Shown in pieces: positions 52,882 to 60,769 of a stretch of DNA of 64,000 nt. The translations under genes and the position numbers were made by a program. Source of the DNA: Cognatilysobacter claricitrinus (GTDB lineage: Bacteria > Pseudomonadota > Gammaproteobacteria > Xanthomonadales > Xanthomonadaceae); contig NZ_BAAFZV010000002.1 of the NCBI RefSeq assembly GCF_045866565.1, forward strand, positions 1 to 64,000. The letters run 5' to 3'. Every line of letters begins with the position of its first letter. The first letter of the stretch is position 1. Under the pieces are notes generated by a model. That model saw only the letters and a program-made list of their open reading frames with translations. It did no database searches and had not been told where the DNA came from.

Positions 52882-53133
52882 ATGAGTCGCGGCTACTTCG
52901 CGTTCGTGCGGCGCGATGCCGAACGTCGCTACCACGCGACGCTGCCCGACTTTCCGGGTTGCAGCGCAGAGGCGGACCGCCTGCCCGCGCTGACGCAGGC
53001 GATCCGCGAGGCCGTGCAGGCCGAGGCACGCAGCAGCGGCTGGCCGACGCCGACCCGGTTGGAAGCGTTGCCGCGGCAGCCCGACGACCACGAGGGCTAC
53101 TGGCTGATGGTCGAGATGTCCGCCGCGGGCTGA
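52882..53133 (+). CDS. Orphan HicB-like protein
   Basis: 83 residues. The pattern YHATLPDFPGCSAEADRLPALTQAIREAVQAE matches the HicB-like antitoxin N-terminal domain. There is no C-terminal ribbon-helix-helix or HTH DNA-binding part and no HicA-type mRNA interferase gene next to it; the neighbour is gltX. TATAGT (52791-52796) may be its -10. It may be a solo HicB-family protein with a different role. Confidence 0.7.
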   Translation: MSRGYFAFVRRDAERRYHATLPDFPGCSAEADRLPALTQAIREAVQAEARSSGWPTPTRLEALPRQPDDHEGYWLMVEMSAAG

Positions 53134-53190
53134 ACGGGCACGTTGACGGCAGGCGTAAAATCACGGGTCCCACGTCCGTCGAGCCGCCGC

Positions 53191-54597
53191 ATGACCAGCC
53201 GTACCCGCTTCGCGCCCAGTCCTACCGGGTACCTCCACATCGGCGGCGCCCGCACGGCGCTGTACTGCTGGCTGGAGGCGCGTCGGCGCGGCGGCGAATT
53301 CGTCCTGCGTATCGAGGACACCGACCGCGAGCGCAGCACGCAGGCCGCGATCGACGCCATCCTCGAAGCGATGGAGTGGCTCGGCCTGAACTACGACGAA
53401 GGCCCGATCTACCAGACGCAGCGTCTCGACCGTTATCGCGAGGTCGCCGAGCAGCTCGTCGCGGCCGGCAAGGCGTACTACGCGTACGAAACCAAGGACG
53501 AACTCGAGGCCATGCGCGAGAAGGCGATGGCCGCGGGCGAGAAGCCGCGCTACAGCGGCGCCGCACGCGACGCGAATCTTCCGTATCGCGACGATCCGAA
53601 TCGCGTGATCCGCTTCCGCAATCCGCAGGACGGCACGGTCGCGTGGGACGACAAGGTCAAGGGCCGCATCGAGTTCGCCAACAGCGAGCTCGACGATCTT
53701 GTGATCTTCCGTTCCGATGGCTATCCCACCTACAACTTCGCGGTCGTCGTCGACGACATCGACATGCGCATCACCGACGTGGTGCGCGGCGACGACCACG
53801 TCAACAACACGCCACGCCAGATCAACATCTACGAAGCGCTCGGCGCGCCCGTGCCGCACTTCGCGCACCTGCCGATGATCCTCGACGAGCAGGGCGCCAA
53901 GCTGTCCAAGCGCACCGGCGCGGCGGATGTCATGCAGTACCGCGAGAACGGCTACCTGCCGCACGCGCTGCTCAACTATCTGGTGCGACTGGGTTGGTCG
54001 CATGGCGACCAGGAGATCTTCTCGATCGAGGAACTCACGCGCCTGTTCGATCTCAAGGACGTCAACGCCAAGGCGTCGCGACTCGATTCGCAGAAGCTCG
54101 GCTGGCTCAACCAGCAGTACCTCAAGAGCGACGAACCGTCGGATGTCGCGAAGCATCTCGTCTGGCACCTCGAGCAGCACGGGTACGACCTGTCGAAGGG
54201 CCCGGCGCCGGCCGACATCGTCATCGCCATGCGCGATCGCGTGCAGACGCTCAAGGACATGGCGGAGCGTGCCGCGGTGTGGTTCCAGCCGCTCACGGCG
54301 TACGACGATGCGGCGGTCGCCAAGCATCTCAACGCTGCTGCGCGCGCGCCGCTGGACGAAGCGCGCTCGCGCCTGGCGCAACTCGCCGCGTGGACGCCCG
54401 ACGCGATCCACGCGACGCTGAACGAGGTTGCTGCCGCATGCGATGTCGGCATGGGCAAGGTCGCGCAGCCGTTGCGCGTCGCGATCACCGGCACGCAGGT
54501 GAGCCCGGACATCGCGCACACCATCTACCTTGCCGGCCACGACGAAGCGCTGCGTCGCATCGACGCAGCGCTTGCGAAGCTGCCGGCGGAAGCCTGA
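53191..54597 (+). CDS. gltX: Glutamyl-tRNA synthetase
   Basis: 468 residues, class I aminoacyl-tRNA synthetase charging tRNA-Glu. The HIGH-type motif HIGG is at 16-19 within PSPTGYLHIGGARTAL and the KMSKS-type motif appears as KLSKR. The start at MTSRTRFAPSP was chosen over an upstream in-frame option. TAAAAT at 53156-53161 may be its -10. zur follows 7 bases after the stop. Confidence 0.97.
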   Translation: MTSRTRFAPSPTGYLHIGGARTALYCWLEARRRGGEFVLRIEDTDRERSTQAAIDAILEAMEWLGLNYDEGPIYQTQRLDRYREVAEQLVAAGKAYYAYETKDELEAMREKAMAAGEKPRYSGAARDANLPYRDDPNRVIRFRNPQDGTVAWDDKVKGRIEFANSELDDLVIFRSDGYPTYNFAVVVDDIDMRITDVVRGDDHVNNTPRQINIYEALGAPVPHFAHLPMILDEQGAKLSKRTGAADVMQYRENGYLPHALLNYLVRLGWSHGDQEIFSIEELTRLFDLKDVNAKASRLDSQKLGWLNQQYLKSDEPSDVAKHLVWHLEQHGYDLSKGPAPADIVIAMRDRVQTLKDMAERAAVWFQPLTAYDDAAVAKHLNAAARAPLDEARSRLAQLAAWTPDAIHATLNEVAAACDVGMGKVAQPLRVAITGTQVSPDIAHTIYLAGHDEALRRIDAALAKLPAEA

Positions 54598-54604
54598 GAC
54601 CGAC

Positions 54605-55099
54605 ATGGCGCACCACGACACCTGCACCGATCCGCGCCACCACGTCCACACGGGCGATGCATTCGTCGCGCAGGTCGAGCGTGCGTGCGAGGAGCGCGGC
54701 CTGCGCCTGACGCCGTTGCGCGCAAGTGCGCTGCGGCTGATCGCCGACGCCGAGCGTCCGCTCAAGGCCTACGAGCTGCTCGAGCTGATGAAGGCGACGC
54801 ACGAAGGCGCGGCGCCGCCGACGGTGTATCGCGCGCTCGACTTCCTGCTCGAGCACGGCTTCATCCACAAGCTGTCGTCGATCAACGCGTTCGTCGGCTG
54901 CCATCACCCCGGCGGCGCACAACACGCGGTGCCGTTCCTGATCTGCGACCGCTGCCACGCGGCGACCGAACTCGAGGACGAGCAGATCGTCGACGCGCTC
55001 GACAGCCGCGCACGCGCGCTCGGTTTCGCCCCGCGCGCGCAGACACTGGAAGTCCACGGCCTGTGCGCCGACTGCGCCGCGAAGCCCGACGCAGCCTGA
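54605..55099 (+). CDS. zur: Zinc uptake regulator (Fur family)
   Basis: 164 residues. Fur-family winged-helix repressor; the long N-terminal extension is His-rich and the HTH is near LRLTPLRASALRLIADAERPLKAYE. Structural zinc cysteines appear as CDRC and CADC; additional ligands are in GCHHPGGAQHAVPF. Neighbouring porin/znu genes with Zur-box-like palindromes support Zur rather than Fur. It lies just downstream of gltX and upstream of the porin gene. Confidence 0.9.
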   Translation: MAHHDTCTDPRHHVHTGDAFVAQVERACEERGLRLTPLRASALRLIADAERPLKAYELLELMKATHEGAAPPTVYRALDFLLEHGFIHKLSSINAFVGCHHPGGAQHAVPFLICDRCHAATELEDEQIVDALDSRARALGFAPRAQTLEVHGLCADCAAKPDAA

Positions 55100-55142
55100 A
55101 TCCCCTGACTTCCGGGCTATTGAGGAACCGGCCGGAGGGTCC

Positions 55143-55165
55143 GTAACGTAATGTTATAACCTTCC
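55143..55165 (+). promoter_or_regulatory. Zur-box-like operator before the porin-znu genes
   Basis: Contains AATGTTATAAC (55150-55160) with the perfect palindrome GTTATAAC (55153-55160), resembling the gammaproteobacterial Zur site core ATGTTATA. The TATAAC overlaps a -10 position about 25-30 bases before the ATG, so binding would block transcription. Confidence 0.7.
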
Positions 55166-55185
55166 GCAAACCGGACCCGGCGGCA

Positions 55186-56682
55186 ATGACGAAAACCCTC
55201 TTGGCCTTGGCACTTGCTGGCGCGCTCGGCACCGCCCATGCGGCCGATGGCGTGTCCCAGGCGCAATTCAAGGCGCTGCAGGCGCGGATGGCGCAGCTCG
55301 AAGCCGAAACCAAGGCCGCCCGGGCCGAGGCCGAGCAGGCGCATGCCGAGGCGCAGGCCGCTCGCGCCGAACTCGCCAGGCTGCAGGGCGCGTCTGCAGG
55401 CACGGCCGTCGCGGCGGCTCCGTCCGCGAACACGGCGCCGGCCGCCGATGCGTCACCGGCTGCACCGGCGACGAGCGATGCATCCGCCACGTCCGATCTC
55501 GCCGCGAACGACGACCTCGCCGCGCCCGATGACAGCGCGTCCAACCCGCCTGCCGCGGCGGCGCCCGCCGCCGACTCGGTTGCGAGCACCGACGCAGGCG
55601 CGGGCGGTTCGAACCCGAACGCCTTCAACCCGGCGATCTCGATCATCCTCAACGGCAGTTACACGCATCACTCACTCGATCCGGCGAATTACATGCGCGC
55701 GGGCTTTCCGCTCGTCGATGGCGCCGGCCCCGCGCCCGACGGTTTCTCCCTCGGCGAAAGCGAAGTCTCCTTCGCCGCGAACATCGACGAGAAGTTCTAC
55801 GGCCAGCTCACGCTCACGGCCGAAAGCGAAGGCGGGCAGGACCACATCGGCGTCGAGGAAGCCTTCATCGACACCACTGCGTTGCCGGCCGGCTGGAACG
55901 TGCGCATGGGCCGGTTCTATTCGAACATCGGCTACCTCAACAGCCACCACGCGCACACCGACAACTTCTTCGATCGTCCGTTGCCGTACCAGGCGTTCCT
56001 GGGCAACCAGTACGGCGACGACGGCGTGCAGGTGCGTTGGGTCGCGCCGACGTCGTTCTTCCTAGAGCTCGGTGGCGAGGCGTTCCGCGGCGAGAGTTAT
56101 CCGAGCGCGGGCGCAGGTCACGGCGGCGTCGGTACCAAGACGCTGTTCGCGCACGTCGGCGGCGACGTCGGCGAGGAGAACGAATGGCTCGCGGGCGTTT
56201 CCGCATTGCGCTCGAGCGCGGTCGCGGGCGAGGACGGCTTCACCGGCGACGGCACGCTCTACATCGTCGATGGCACGTGGAAGTGGGCGCCCCAAGGCAA
56301 CTTCAAGGACGGCGGCCTGACCCTGCGCAGCGAATATTTCCTCGATCATCGAGACGGCAGCTTCGCCGATCCCGTCGATCCGACGCTCGCGTTCGATTGG
56401 GCCGGCGACCGTCGCGGCGCATACGCCGAAGCGGTGTATCGACTCAATCGCCAGTGGGACGTCGGCTATCGCTTCGATCGCCTGTGGTCGGCCAGCGAAG
56501 GCCCGCTTGCGAGCGACAGCGATCCGACGCGACACACGATCGAAGCCACCTGGCGCAACAGCGAATTCAGCCTGTTCCGCCTGCAGCTGAGCCATGACAA
56601 GCCGAATGCGACGGACACGGACAATGCCGTGACCGTGCAGTACCAGACCAGCCTCGGCGCCCACGGCGCCCACAAGTTCTGA
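55186..56682 (+). CDS. Porin-like outer membrane protein, Zur regulon
   Basis: 498 residues. Signal peptide (about 1-19, ending AHA-AD); coiled coil (about 25-65, repeating ALQARMAQLEAETKAARAEA); an Ala/Ser/Pro-rich linker; then a beta-barrel domain with FSLGESEVSFAANIDEKFYG, GRFYSNIGYLNSHHAHTDNF and a C terminus in aromatic Phe. A zinc-linked channel is suggested by the Zur-like site upstream and znuA downstream. There is no TonB box or plug domain, so it is unlike ZnuD. znuA follows after 11 bases. Confidence 0.75.
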   Translation: MTKTLLALALAGALGTAHAADGVSQAQFKALQARMAQLEAETKAARAEAEQAHAEAQAARAELARLQGASAGTAVAAAPSANTAPAADASPAAPATSDASATSDLAANDDLAAPDDSASNPPAAAAPAADSVASTDAGAGGSNPNAFNPAISIILNGSYTHHSLDPANYMRAGFPLVDGAGPAPDGFSLGESEVSFAANIDEKFYGQLTLTAESEGGQDHIGVEEAFIDTTALPAGWNVRMGRFYSNIGYLNSHHAHTDNFFDRPLPYQAFLGNQYGDDGVQVRWVAPTSFFLELGGEAFRGESYPSAGAGHGGVGTKTLFAHVGGDVGEENEWLAGVSALRSSAVAGEDGFTGDGTLYIVDGTWKWAPQGNFKDGGLTLRSEYFLDHRDGSFADPVDPTLAFDWAGDRRGAYAEAVYRLNRQWDVGYRFDRLWSASEGPLASDSDPTRHTIEATWRNSEFSLFRLQLSHDKPNATDTDNAVTVQYQTSLGAHGAHKF

Positions 56683-56693
56683 GGAATCGAACG

Positions 56694-57593
56694 ATGAAGT
56701 CCCTGCTGATGTCCGCGGTCCTGCTTGCTGGCGCCGTCGCTGCGCCGGCGCAGGCCAAGATGCGCGTCTTCGCCTGCGAGCCCGAGTGGGGTTCGCTGGT
56801 GCACGAGCTGGCCGGCGACAAGGTCGACGTCGACGTCGGCACGTCCGCGCTGCAGGACGTGCACGTCATCGAAGCCAAGCCGAGCCTGATCGCGAAAGTG
56901 CGCGCGGCCGACATGGTGGTCTGTACCGGCGCCGAGCTCGAAGTGGGCTGGCTGCCGCAGCTGATCCGCCAGTCCGGCAATGCGAAGGTCGCGTCGGGCG
57001 CGGGCTATTTCATGGCCGCGTCGCAGGTGAAGACGCTCGAGAAGCCGACCGCGCTCGATCGTGCGAACGGCGACGTGCACCCCGACGGCAACCCGCACAT
57101 CCAGATGGATCCGCGCCGCGTGCTGATCGTCGCGCAGCGCCTCGATGCACGCCTCGCGCAGCTCGATCCGTCGAACGCCGCGGCGTACCAGCAGAACCTC
57201 GCGAACTTCCAGACGCGCTGGACTGCCGCGATGGTGCGCTGGAAGGCGCAGGCCGCGCCGCTCGCGGGCCGCAAGGTCGTCGTGCACCACATCAGCTGGG
57301 TCTACCTGTGGGATTGGCTCGGCATGCAGCAGATCGGCGCGCTGGAACCCAAGCCCGGCGTGCCGCCGACCAGCGCGCACCTCGCGAGCCTGATCGCGAC
57401 GACCAAGTCGGCGAACACGCTCGCGATCGTCCGCGCCGCGTACCAGGATCCGAAGCCGGCCGACTGGCTGGCCGAGCGCACGGGCGTCAAGGCGGTGACG
57501 TTGCCGCTCACCGTCGGCGGTGACGCGCAGTCGAAGGATCTGTTCGGCCTGTTCGACTCCACCATCTCCAAGCTGCTGCAGGCCGCCAAGTGA
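56694..57593 (+). CDS. znuA: Zinc ABC transporter substrate-binding protein (ZnuA-like)
   Basis: 299 residues, periplasmic cluster A-I binding protein with a signal peptide (about 1-21, ending PAQA). Likely metal ligands are His in QDVHVIEAKPS, NPHIQMDP and VHHISWVYL. The His-rich loop of typical ZnuA is absent (DVHPDGNPH only). It delivers zinc to the inner-membrane permease. Its stop overlaps the permease start (GTGA). Confidence 0.85.
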   Translation: MKSLLMSAVLLAGAVAAPAQAKMRVFACEPEWGSLVHELAGDKVDVDVGTSALQDVHVIEAKPSLIAKVRAADMVVCTGAELEVGWLPQLIRQSGNAKVASGAGYFMAASQVKTLEKPTALDRANGDVHPDGNPHIQMDPRRVLIVAQRLDARLAQLDPSNAAAYQQNLANFQTRWTAAMVRWKAQAAPLAGRKVVVHHISWVYLWDWLGMQQIGALEPKPGVPPTSAHLASLIATTKSANTLAIVRAAYQDPKPADWLAERTGVKAVTLPLTVGGDAQSKDLFGLFDSTISKLLQAAK

Positions 57594-58390
57594 CGCTGAA
57601 CTGGGAAGGGCTCGACCTCAGCATCCTCGGCCCGGCGTGCGCCGCGGGCCTGATCGTCCTGTCGACGCACGTGCCGCTCGGTCGGCAGGTGCTGTCGCGC
57701 GGGATCATCTTCATCGACCTCGCGATCGCGCAGATCGCGGGGCTCGGCGTGATCCTCGCGCAGTTCCTCGGCATCGATGAACACGGCTACGGCGTGCAGT
57801 TCGCCGCAGCCGCGGCCGCGCTGCTCGGCGCGGGCCTGCTGTCGTGGACCGACAAGCGCTGGCCGCAGTACCAGGAGCCCTTGATCGGCACGCTGTTCGC
57901 GCTGGCGGCGACCGGCGGCCTGTTGCTGCTCGCCAACAACCCGCAGGGCGGCGAGCACCTCAAGGACCTGCTGGTCGGGCAGATCCTGTGGGTGAGTTAC
58001 GCGCAGCTGATTCCGGCGCTCGTACTGTCCGTCGTGCTGCTGGCCTTCATGTGGCTGCGCCATGGCCGGCTCACCGGGCTGACGTTCTACGCGTTGTTCG
58101 CACTGGCGATCACCGCGTCTGTGCAGCTGGTCGGCGTCTATCTCGTGTTCGCCAGCCTGATCGTGCCGGCGCTCGCGACCGCGGGCATGACGGGCAAGCG
58201 TCAGCTCGTCGCGGCGTACGCGATCGGCATCGGCGGCTATGTGCTCGGGCTCGGGCTGTCGGCGGTGCTCGACCTGCCGAGCGGCGCGCTCATCGTCTGG
58301 ATGCTCGCGGCTTGCGCGCTGGTCGCGCAGGCGGTGCCGGCGATCCGTCGCGGCCACCGCGAAGGCGCGGCCGCCGCCGCAGCGCATTGA
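57590..58390 (+). CDS. znuB: Metal ABC transporter permease (ZnuB-like)
   Basis: 266 residues with about seven membrane helices of the ABC-3 family, e.g. ATGGLLLLANN and VGVYLVFASLIVPALATA, the latter being the family signature. The GTG start overlaps the znuA stop. There is no adjacent ATP-binding gene (znuC); the next gene is a MerC-domain protein. Start alternatives: an internal ATG is possible but the GTG has the right coupling. Confidence 0.85.
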   Translation: MTLNWEGLDLSILGPACAAGLIVLSTHVPLGRQVLSRGIIFIDLAIAQIAGLGVILAQFLGIDEHGYGVQFAAAAAALLGAGLLSWTDKRWPQYQEPLIGTLFALAATGGLLLLANNPQGGEHLKDLLVGQILWVSYAQLIPALVLSVVLLAFMWLRHGRLTGLTFYALFALAITASVQLVGVYLVFASLIVPALATAGMTGKRQLVAAYAIGIGGYVLGLGLSAVLDLPSGALIVWMLAACALVAQAVPAIRRGHREGAAAAAAH

Positions 58391-58405
58391 CGGGTCGTTC
58401 GCGAC

Positions 58406-58423
58406 GCAATGTTATAGTGTTCC
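58406..58423 (+). promoter_or_regulatory. Second Zur-box-like operator
   Basis: GCAATGTTATAGTGTTCC contains AATGTTATA as in the first site. It overlaps a TATAGT -10-like sequence (58413-58418), and the next ATG is only 2 bases beyond. Confidence 0.6.
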
Positions 58424-58425
58424 AA

Positions 58426-58857
58426 ATGGCCGCCTCTCCTCCACGCGCGACCCCGCACGTCCGGTCGATGCCGTTCCTTGACCGGATCGGCGCGACCGGC
58501 TCGCTGCTGTGCGCGATCCACTGCGCCCTGCTGCCGGTGCTGATCGCGCTGCTTCCGTCGCTCGGGCTGGCCGCGTGGCTGGACGACGACTTCGAGCTCG
58601 GCTTCGTGCTGTTCGCGAGCGCGCTTGGCCTGTACAGCCTGGTCCGCGGTTACCGCCGTCACCACGCGGTCCGCGCACTGCGACTGCTGGTGCCCGGGCT
58701 GGCCGCCCTGTGGCTCGGCGTGCTGTACGCGCCGCTGCACACGTCCGCGGTCGCGCATGCCATCTCGATGACCATCGGCGGCACGCTCGTGGGCTTGGCG
58801 CACGTCACGAATCTGCGCCTGCAGAGCGTCCACAACGACACCTGCTGCGCGCCCTGA
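58426..58857 (+). CDS. MerC-domain membrane protein
   Basis: 143 residues from the ATG at 58426. Four hydrophobic segments and the motif IGATGSLLCAIHCALLPVL, with the Cys pair region CAIHC, identify a MerC-domain protein, a family otherwise known for mercury import. It is likely a metal-related membrane protein under Zur control. With the operator overlapping -10 so close to the ATG, either a leaderless start at 58426 or an internal start at 58468 (MPFLDRIGATG, 129 residues) is possible. Confidence 0.75.
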   Translation: MAASPPRATPHVRSMPFLDRIGATGSLLCAIHCALLPVLIALLPSLGLAAWLDDDFELGFVLFASALGLYSLVRGYRRHHAVRALRLLVPGLAALWLGVLYAPLHTSAVAHAISMTIGGTLVGLAHVTNLRLQSVHNDTCCAP

Positions 58858-58988
58858 CGGGCCGGCCGGCGCGCCCGCTGTGCTAGGCTTCGCAGCCTCG
58901 CGCCAAGCGCGCGATCCCTCACGCGGCTCGTCCGCGGGCCCGCACTCGCGGCGCCGACGTTTCAATCTCAGATTCCAGGAGCATCACG

Positions 58989-59180
58989 ATGGGTAAGGGC
59001 GACCGCAAGACCGCCAAGGGCAAGCGCTACAACTCCAGCTACGGCAACGCGCGTTCGAAGTCGACCGCCGTGTCGACGGGCGCGACCGCTGCGCCGGTCG
59101 CGAAGAAGGCGACCAAGACTGTGGCCAAGGCGCCGGCGACCAAGAAGGTCGCGGTGAAGAAGGCTGCGTCGAAGGAGTAA
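58989..59180 (+). CDS. 30S ribosomal protein THX with basic tail
   Basis: 63 residues. The N terminus MGKGDRKTAKGKRYNSSYGN matches the bTHX pattern (GKGD..T..GK....SYG), a small peptide bound in the 30S head. The remaining residues are Lys/Ala/Thr-rich (KKATKTVAKAPATKK), like histone H1 tails, and extend the usual THX length. CCAGGAG precedes the ATG. Strong terminator follows. Confidence 0.75.
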   Translation: MGKGDRKTAKGKRYNSSYGNARSKSTAVSTGATAAPVAKKATKTVAKAPATKKVAVKKAASKE

Positions 59181-59203
59181 GCACCGGCCCGCCCGGATGC
59201 ACG

Positions 59204-59230
59204 AAAAGCCCCGCTAGAGCGGGGCTTTTT
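59204..59230. terminator. Bidirectional terminator after THX
   Basis: AAAAGCCCCGC-TAGA-GCGGGGCTTTTT, between convergent genes, with A- and T-runs. Confidence 0.95.
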
Positions 59231-59260
59231 CGTTCCAGTGAATCGACGGTCCGAAGCGCG

Positions 59261-60277
59261 CTACAAGGATTCGAAGAACCGCCACATCAGCTCGTTCGCC
59301 GAGATGGCCTGCGACGCCGGCTCGCCGCGATCCTTGTGCCCACCGGGCCAGGAATGCGCGCCGGTTTCAGTGACGCACAACTGCACCTTCGCGCCGCCTG
59401 CGCACGGCGCGCGCAGCTCGCAGTACGCGCCGGGCACGCTCAGCACGCGACGCGCCGGCGTGCTGCACCCGTCGTGTCGCGACCATTGTTCGATCGTCGC
59501 AGGCACCGAAGTGAATTCGGTGACCATCGACCGGTCGCGGAACGCGTCCGGCCCGGCGCCGCCGTCGAACAGCACGTGGTCATCGTCGCGGGCGTGGAAG
59601 TGCGCGATCGAGACCGGTCGCGATGGCGTGCAATGCGTCGTGTTGTCGGTCCCGGCGACCGGCGCGATGGCGCGGAAGACGTCGGCGGCGTCGCAAGCGA
59701 GCCGGTAGGCCATCAGTCCACCGTTCGACATGCCGGTCGCGTAGACGCGCGATCGATCGACGTCGACTTGGTGTTCGACGTTGTCGACGACCGCGCGGAT
59801 GAAGCCCACGTCGTCGACGCGGCGATCGCGCGCGGCGCCGCAGCACCGACCCGCATTCCACGTCGCGAGGCGCCCGCCAGGCATGCGGCTGAAACCATTC
59901 GGGAACACCGCGATGAAGCCATGCGCTTCCGAGGCGGTGATCAGCCCGTACTTCGAATCATCCGCCTGCCAGTCCATGTCGCCACCACCGCCGTGGAGCG
60001 CGACGAGCAACGCCGTCGGATGCCCCGGTCGATAGCTGCGCGGCACATGCACGCGGTACATGCGCGTGATGCCGTCGTGCTGGATGTCGTAGCGGTAGTC
60101 GCCGGGCGCGACCAGCCGCGCGCGTGGGTCGCCACCGCGAACCATCGCCGCATCGGCCTGACGCTGCGCGGCCCGGGCGCGCAGGATTTCGGCGAATCGG
60201 CCGCCGCGCGCCTGCGCGAACACGTCCGCGGCGACGACGAGCAGGAGGACGATCGCGACGTAACGCCAGCGGTGCAT
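59261..60277 (-). CDS. PHB depolymerase-like secreted esterase (LpqC type)
   Basis: 338 residues from the ATG at MHRWRYVAIVLL, which gives a signal peptide. Alpha/beta-hydrolase: oxyanion region LLVALHGGGGDMDWQADD, nucleophile Ser in ATGMSNGGLMAYRLACDAAD, and the catalytic His in GAHSWPGGH. The family includes poly(3-hydroxybutyrate) depolymerases and feruloyl esterases; substrate unknown. Several cysteines suggest disulfides outside the cytoplasm. It is convergent with THX. Confidence 0.85.
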   Translation of the reverse strand: MHRWRYVAIVLLLVVAADVFAQARGGRFAEILRARAAQRQADAAMVRGGDPRARLVAPGDYRYDIQHDGITRMYRVHVPRSYRPGHPTALLVALHGGGGDMDWQADDSKYGLITASEAHGFIAVFPNGFSRMPGGRLATWNAGRCCGAARDRRVDDVGFIRAVVDNVEHQVDVDRSRVYATGMSNGGLMAYRLACDAADVFRAIAPVAGTDNTTHCTPSRPVSIAHFHARDDDHVLFDGGAGPDAFRDRSMVTEFTSVPATIEQWSRHDGCSTPARRVLSVPGAYCELRAPCAGGAKVQLCVTETGAHSWPGGHKDRGEPASQAISANELMWRFFESL

Positions 60278-60337
60278 GGCGGCTCGGGTGAGTGGGGACC
60301 CTCGACGCCAACGCACCGTCGCGCAGACGGTTGACGC

Positions 60338-60709
60338 TCAGTGCGCGGTGCCGACGAACGTCCTCGCCAGCTCGACGAGCACGGCGATGTCGGTCGACTT
60401 GCTGAGCACGCGGCAGCCGTAGCGTTCCTCGATGCCGCGCGTCTCGGCGTCGTACGACAGCGCGGTCAGCACCGTGACCGGCGGATGCGGGCCCGCCGCG
60501 TCGAGTACCTGCAGGAACTCGCGGCCGCCCATCACCGGCATCACGAGGTCGAGCACGATCCATGCAGGCTCCGGCTCGCCGGAAAGCAGGTCGAGCGCAT
60601 CGCGTCCGTTGTCGGCCAGCGTCACGTCGAGGCCCTGCGCCCCGAGCAGTTCGCCAAGCGCTGCGCGGATATCCGGGTTGTCCTCCACGATCATCACGCG
60701 CGGCGTCAT
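60338..60709 (-). CDS. Single-domain response regulator
   Basis: 123 residues, only a REC domain. Asp54 in IVLDLVMP is the phosphorylation site; the acidic pair at VEDN and the Thr and Lys of the switch (near TALS and SKST) are present. There is no output domain and no adjacent histidine kinase, so it probably acts in a phosphorelay or by protein binding. AAGGAGG sits 5 bases before the ATG. Confidence 0.9.
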   Translation of the reverse strand: MTPRVMIVEDNPDIRAALGELLGAQGLDVTLADNGRDALDLLSGEPEPAWIVLDLVMPVMGGREFLQVLDAAGPHPPVTVLTALSYDAETRGIEERYGCRVLSKSTDIAVLVELARTFVGTAH

Positions 60710-60769
60710 GGCGGCCTCCTTCCTGCGGAGACTGGCCGGCGGTTCCTTCGGTCGCCGTGAAGCCGCGGT

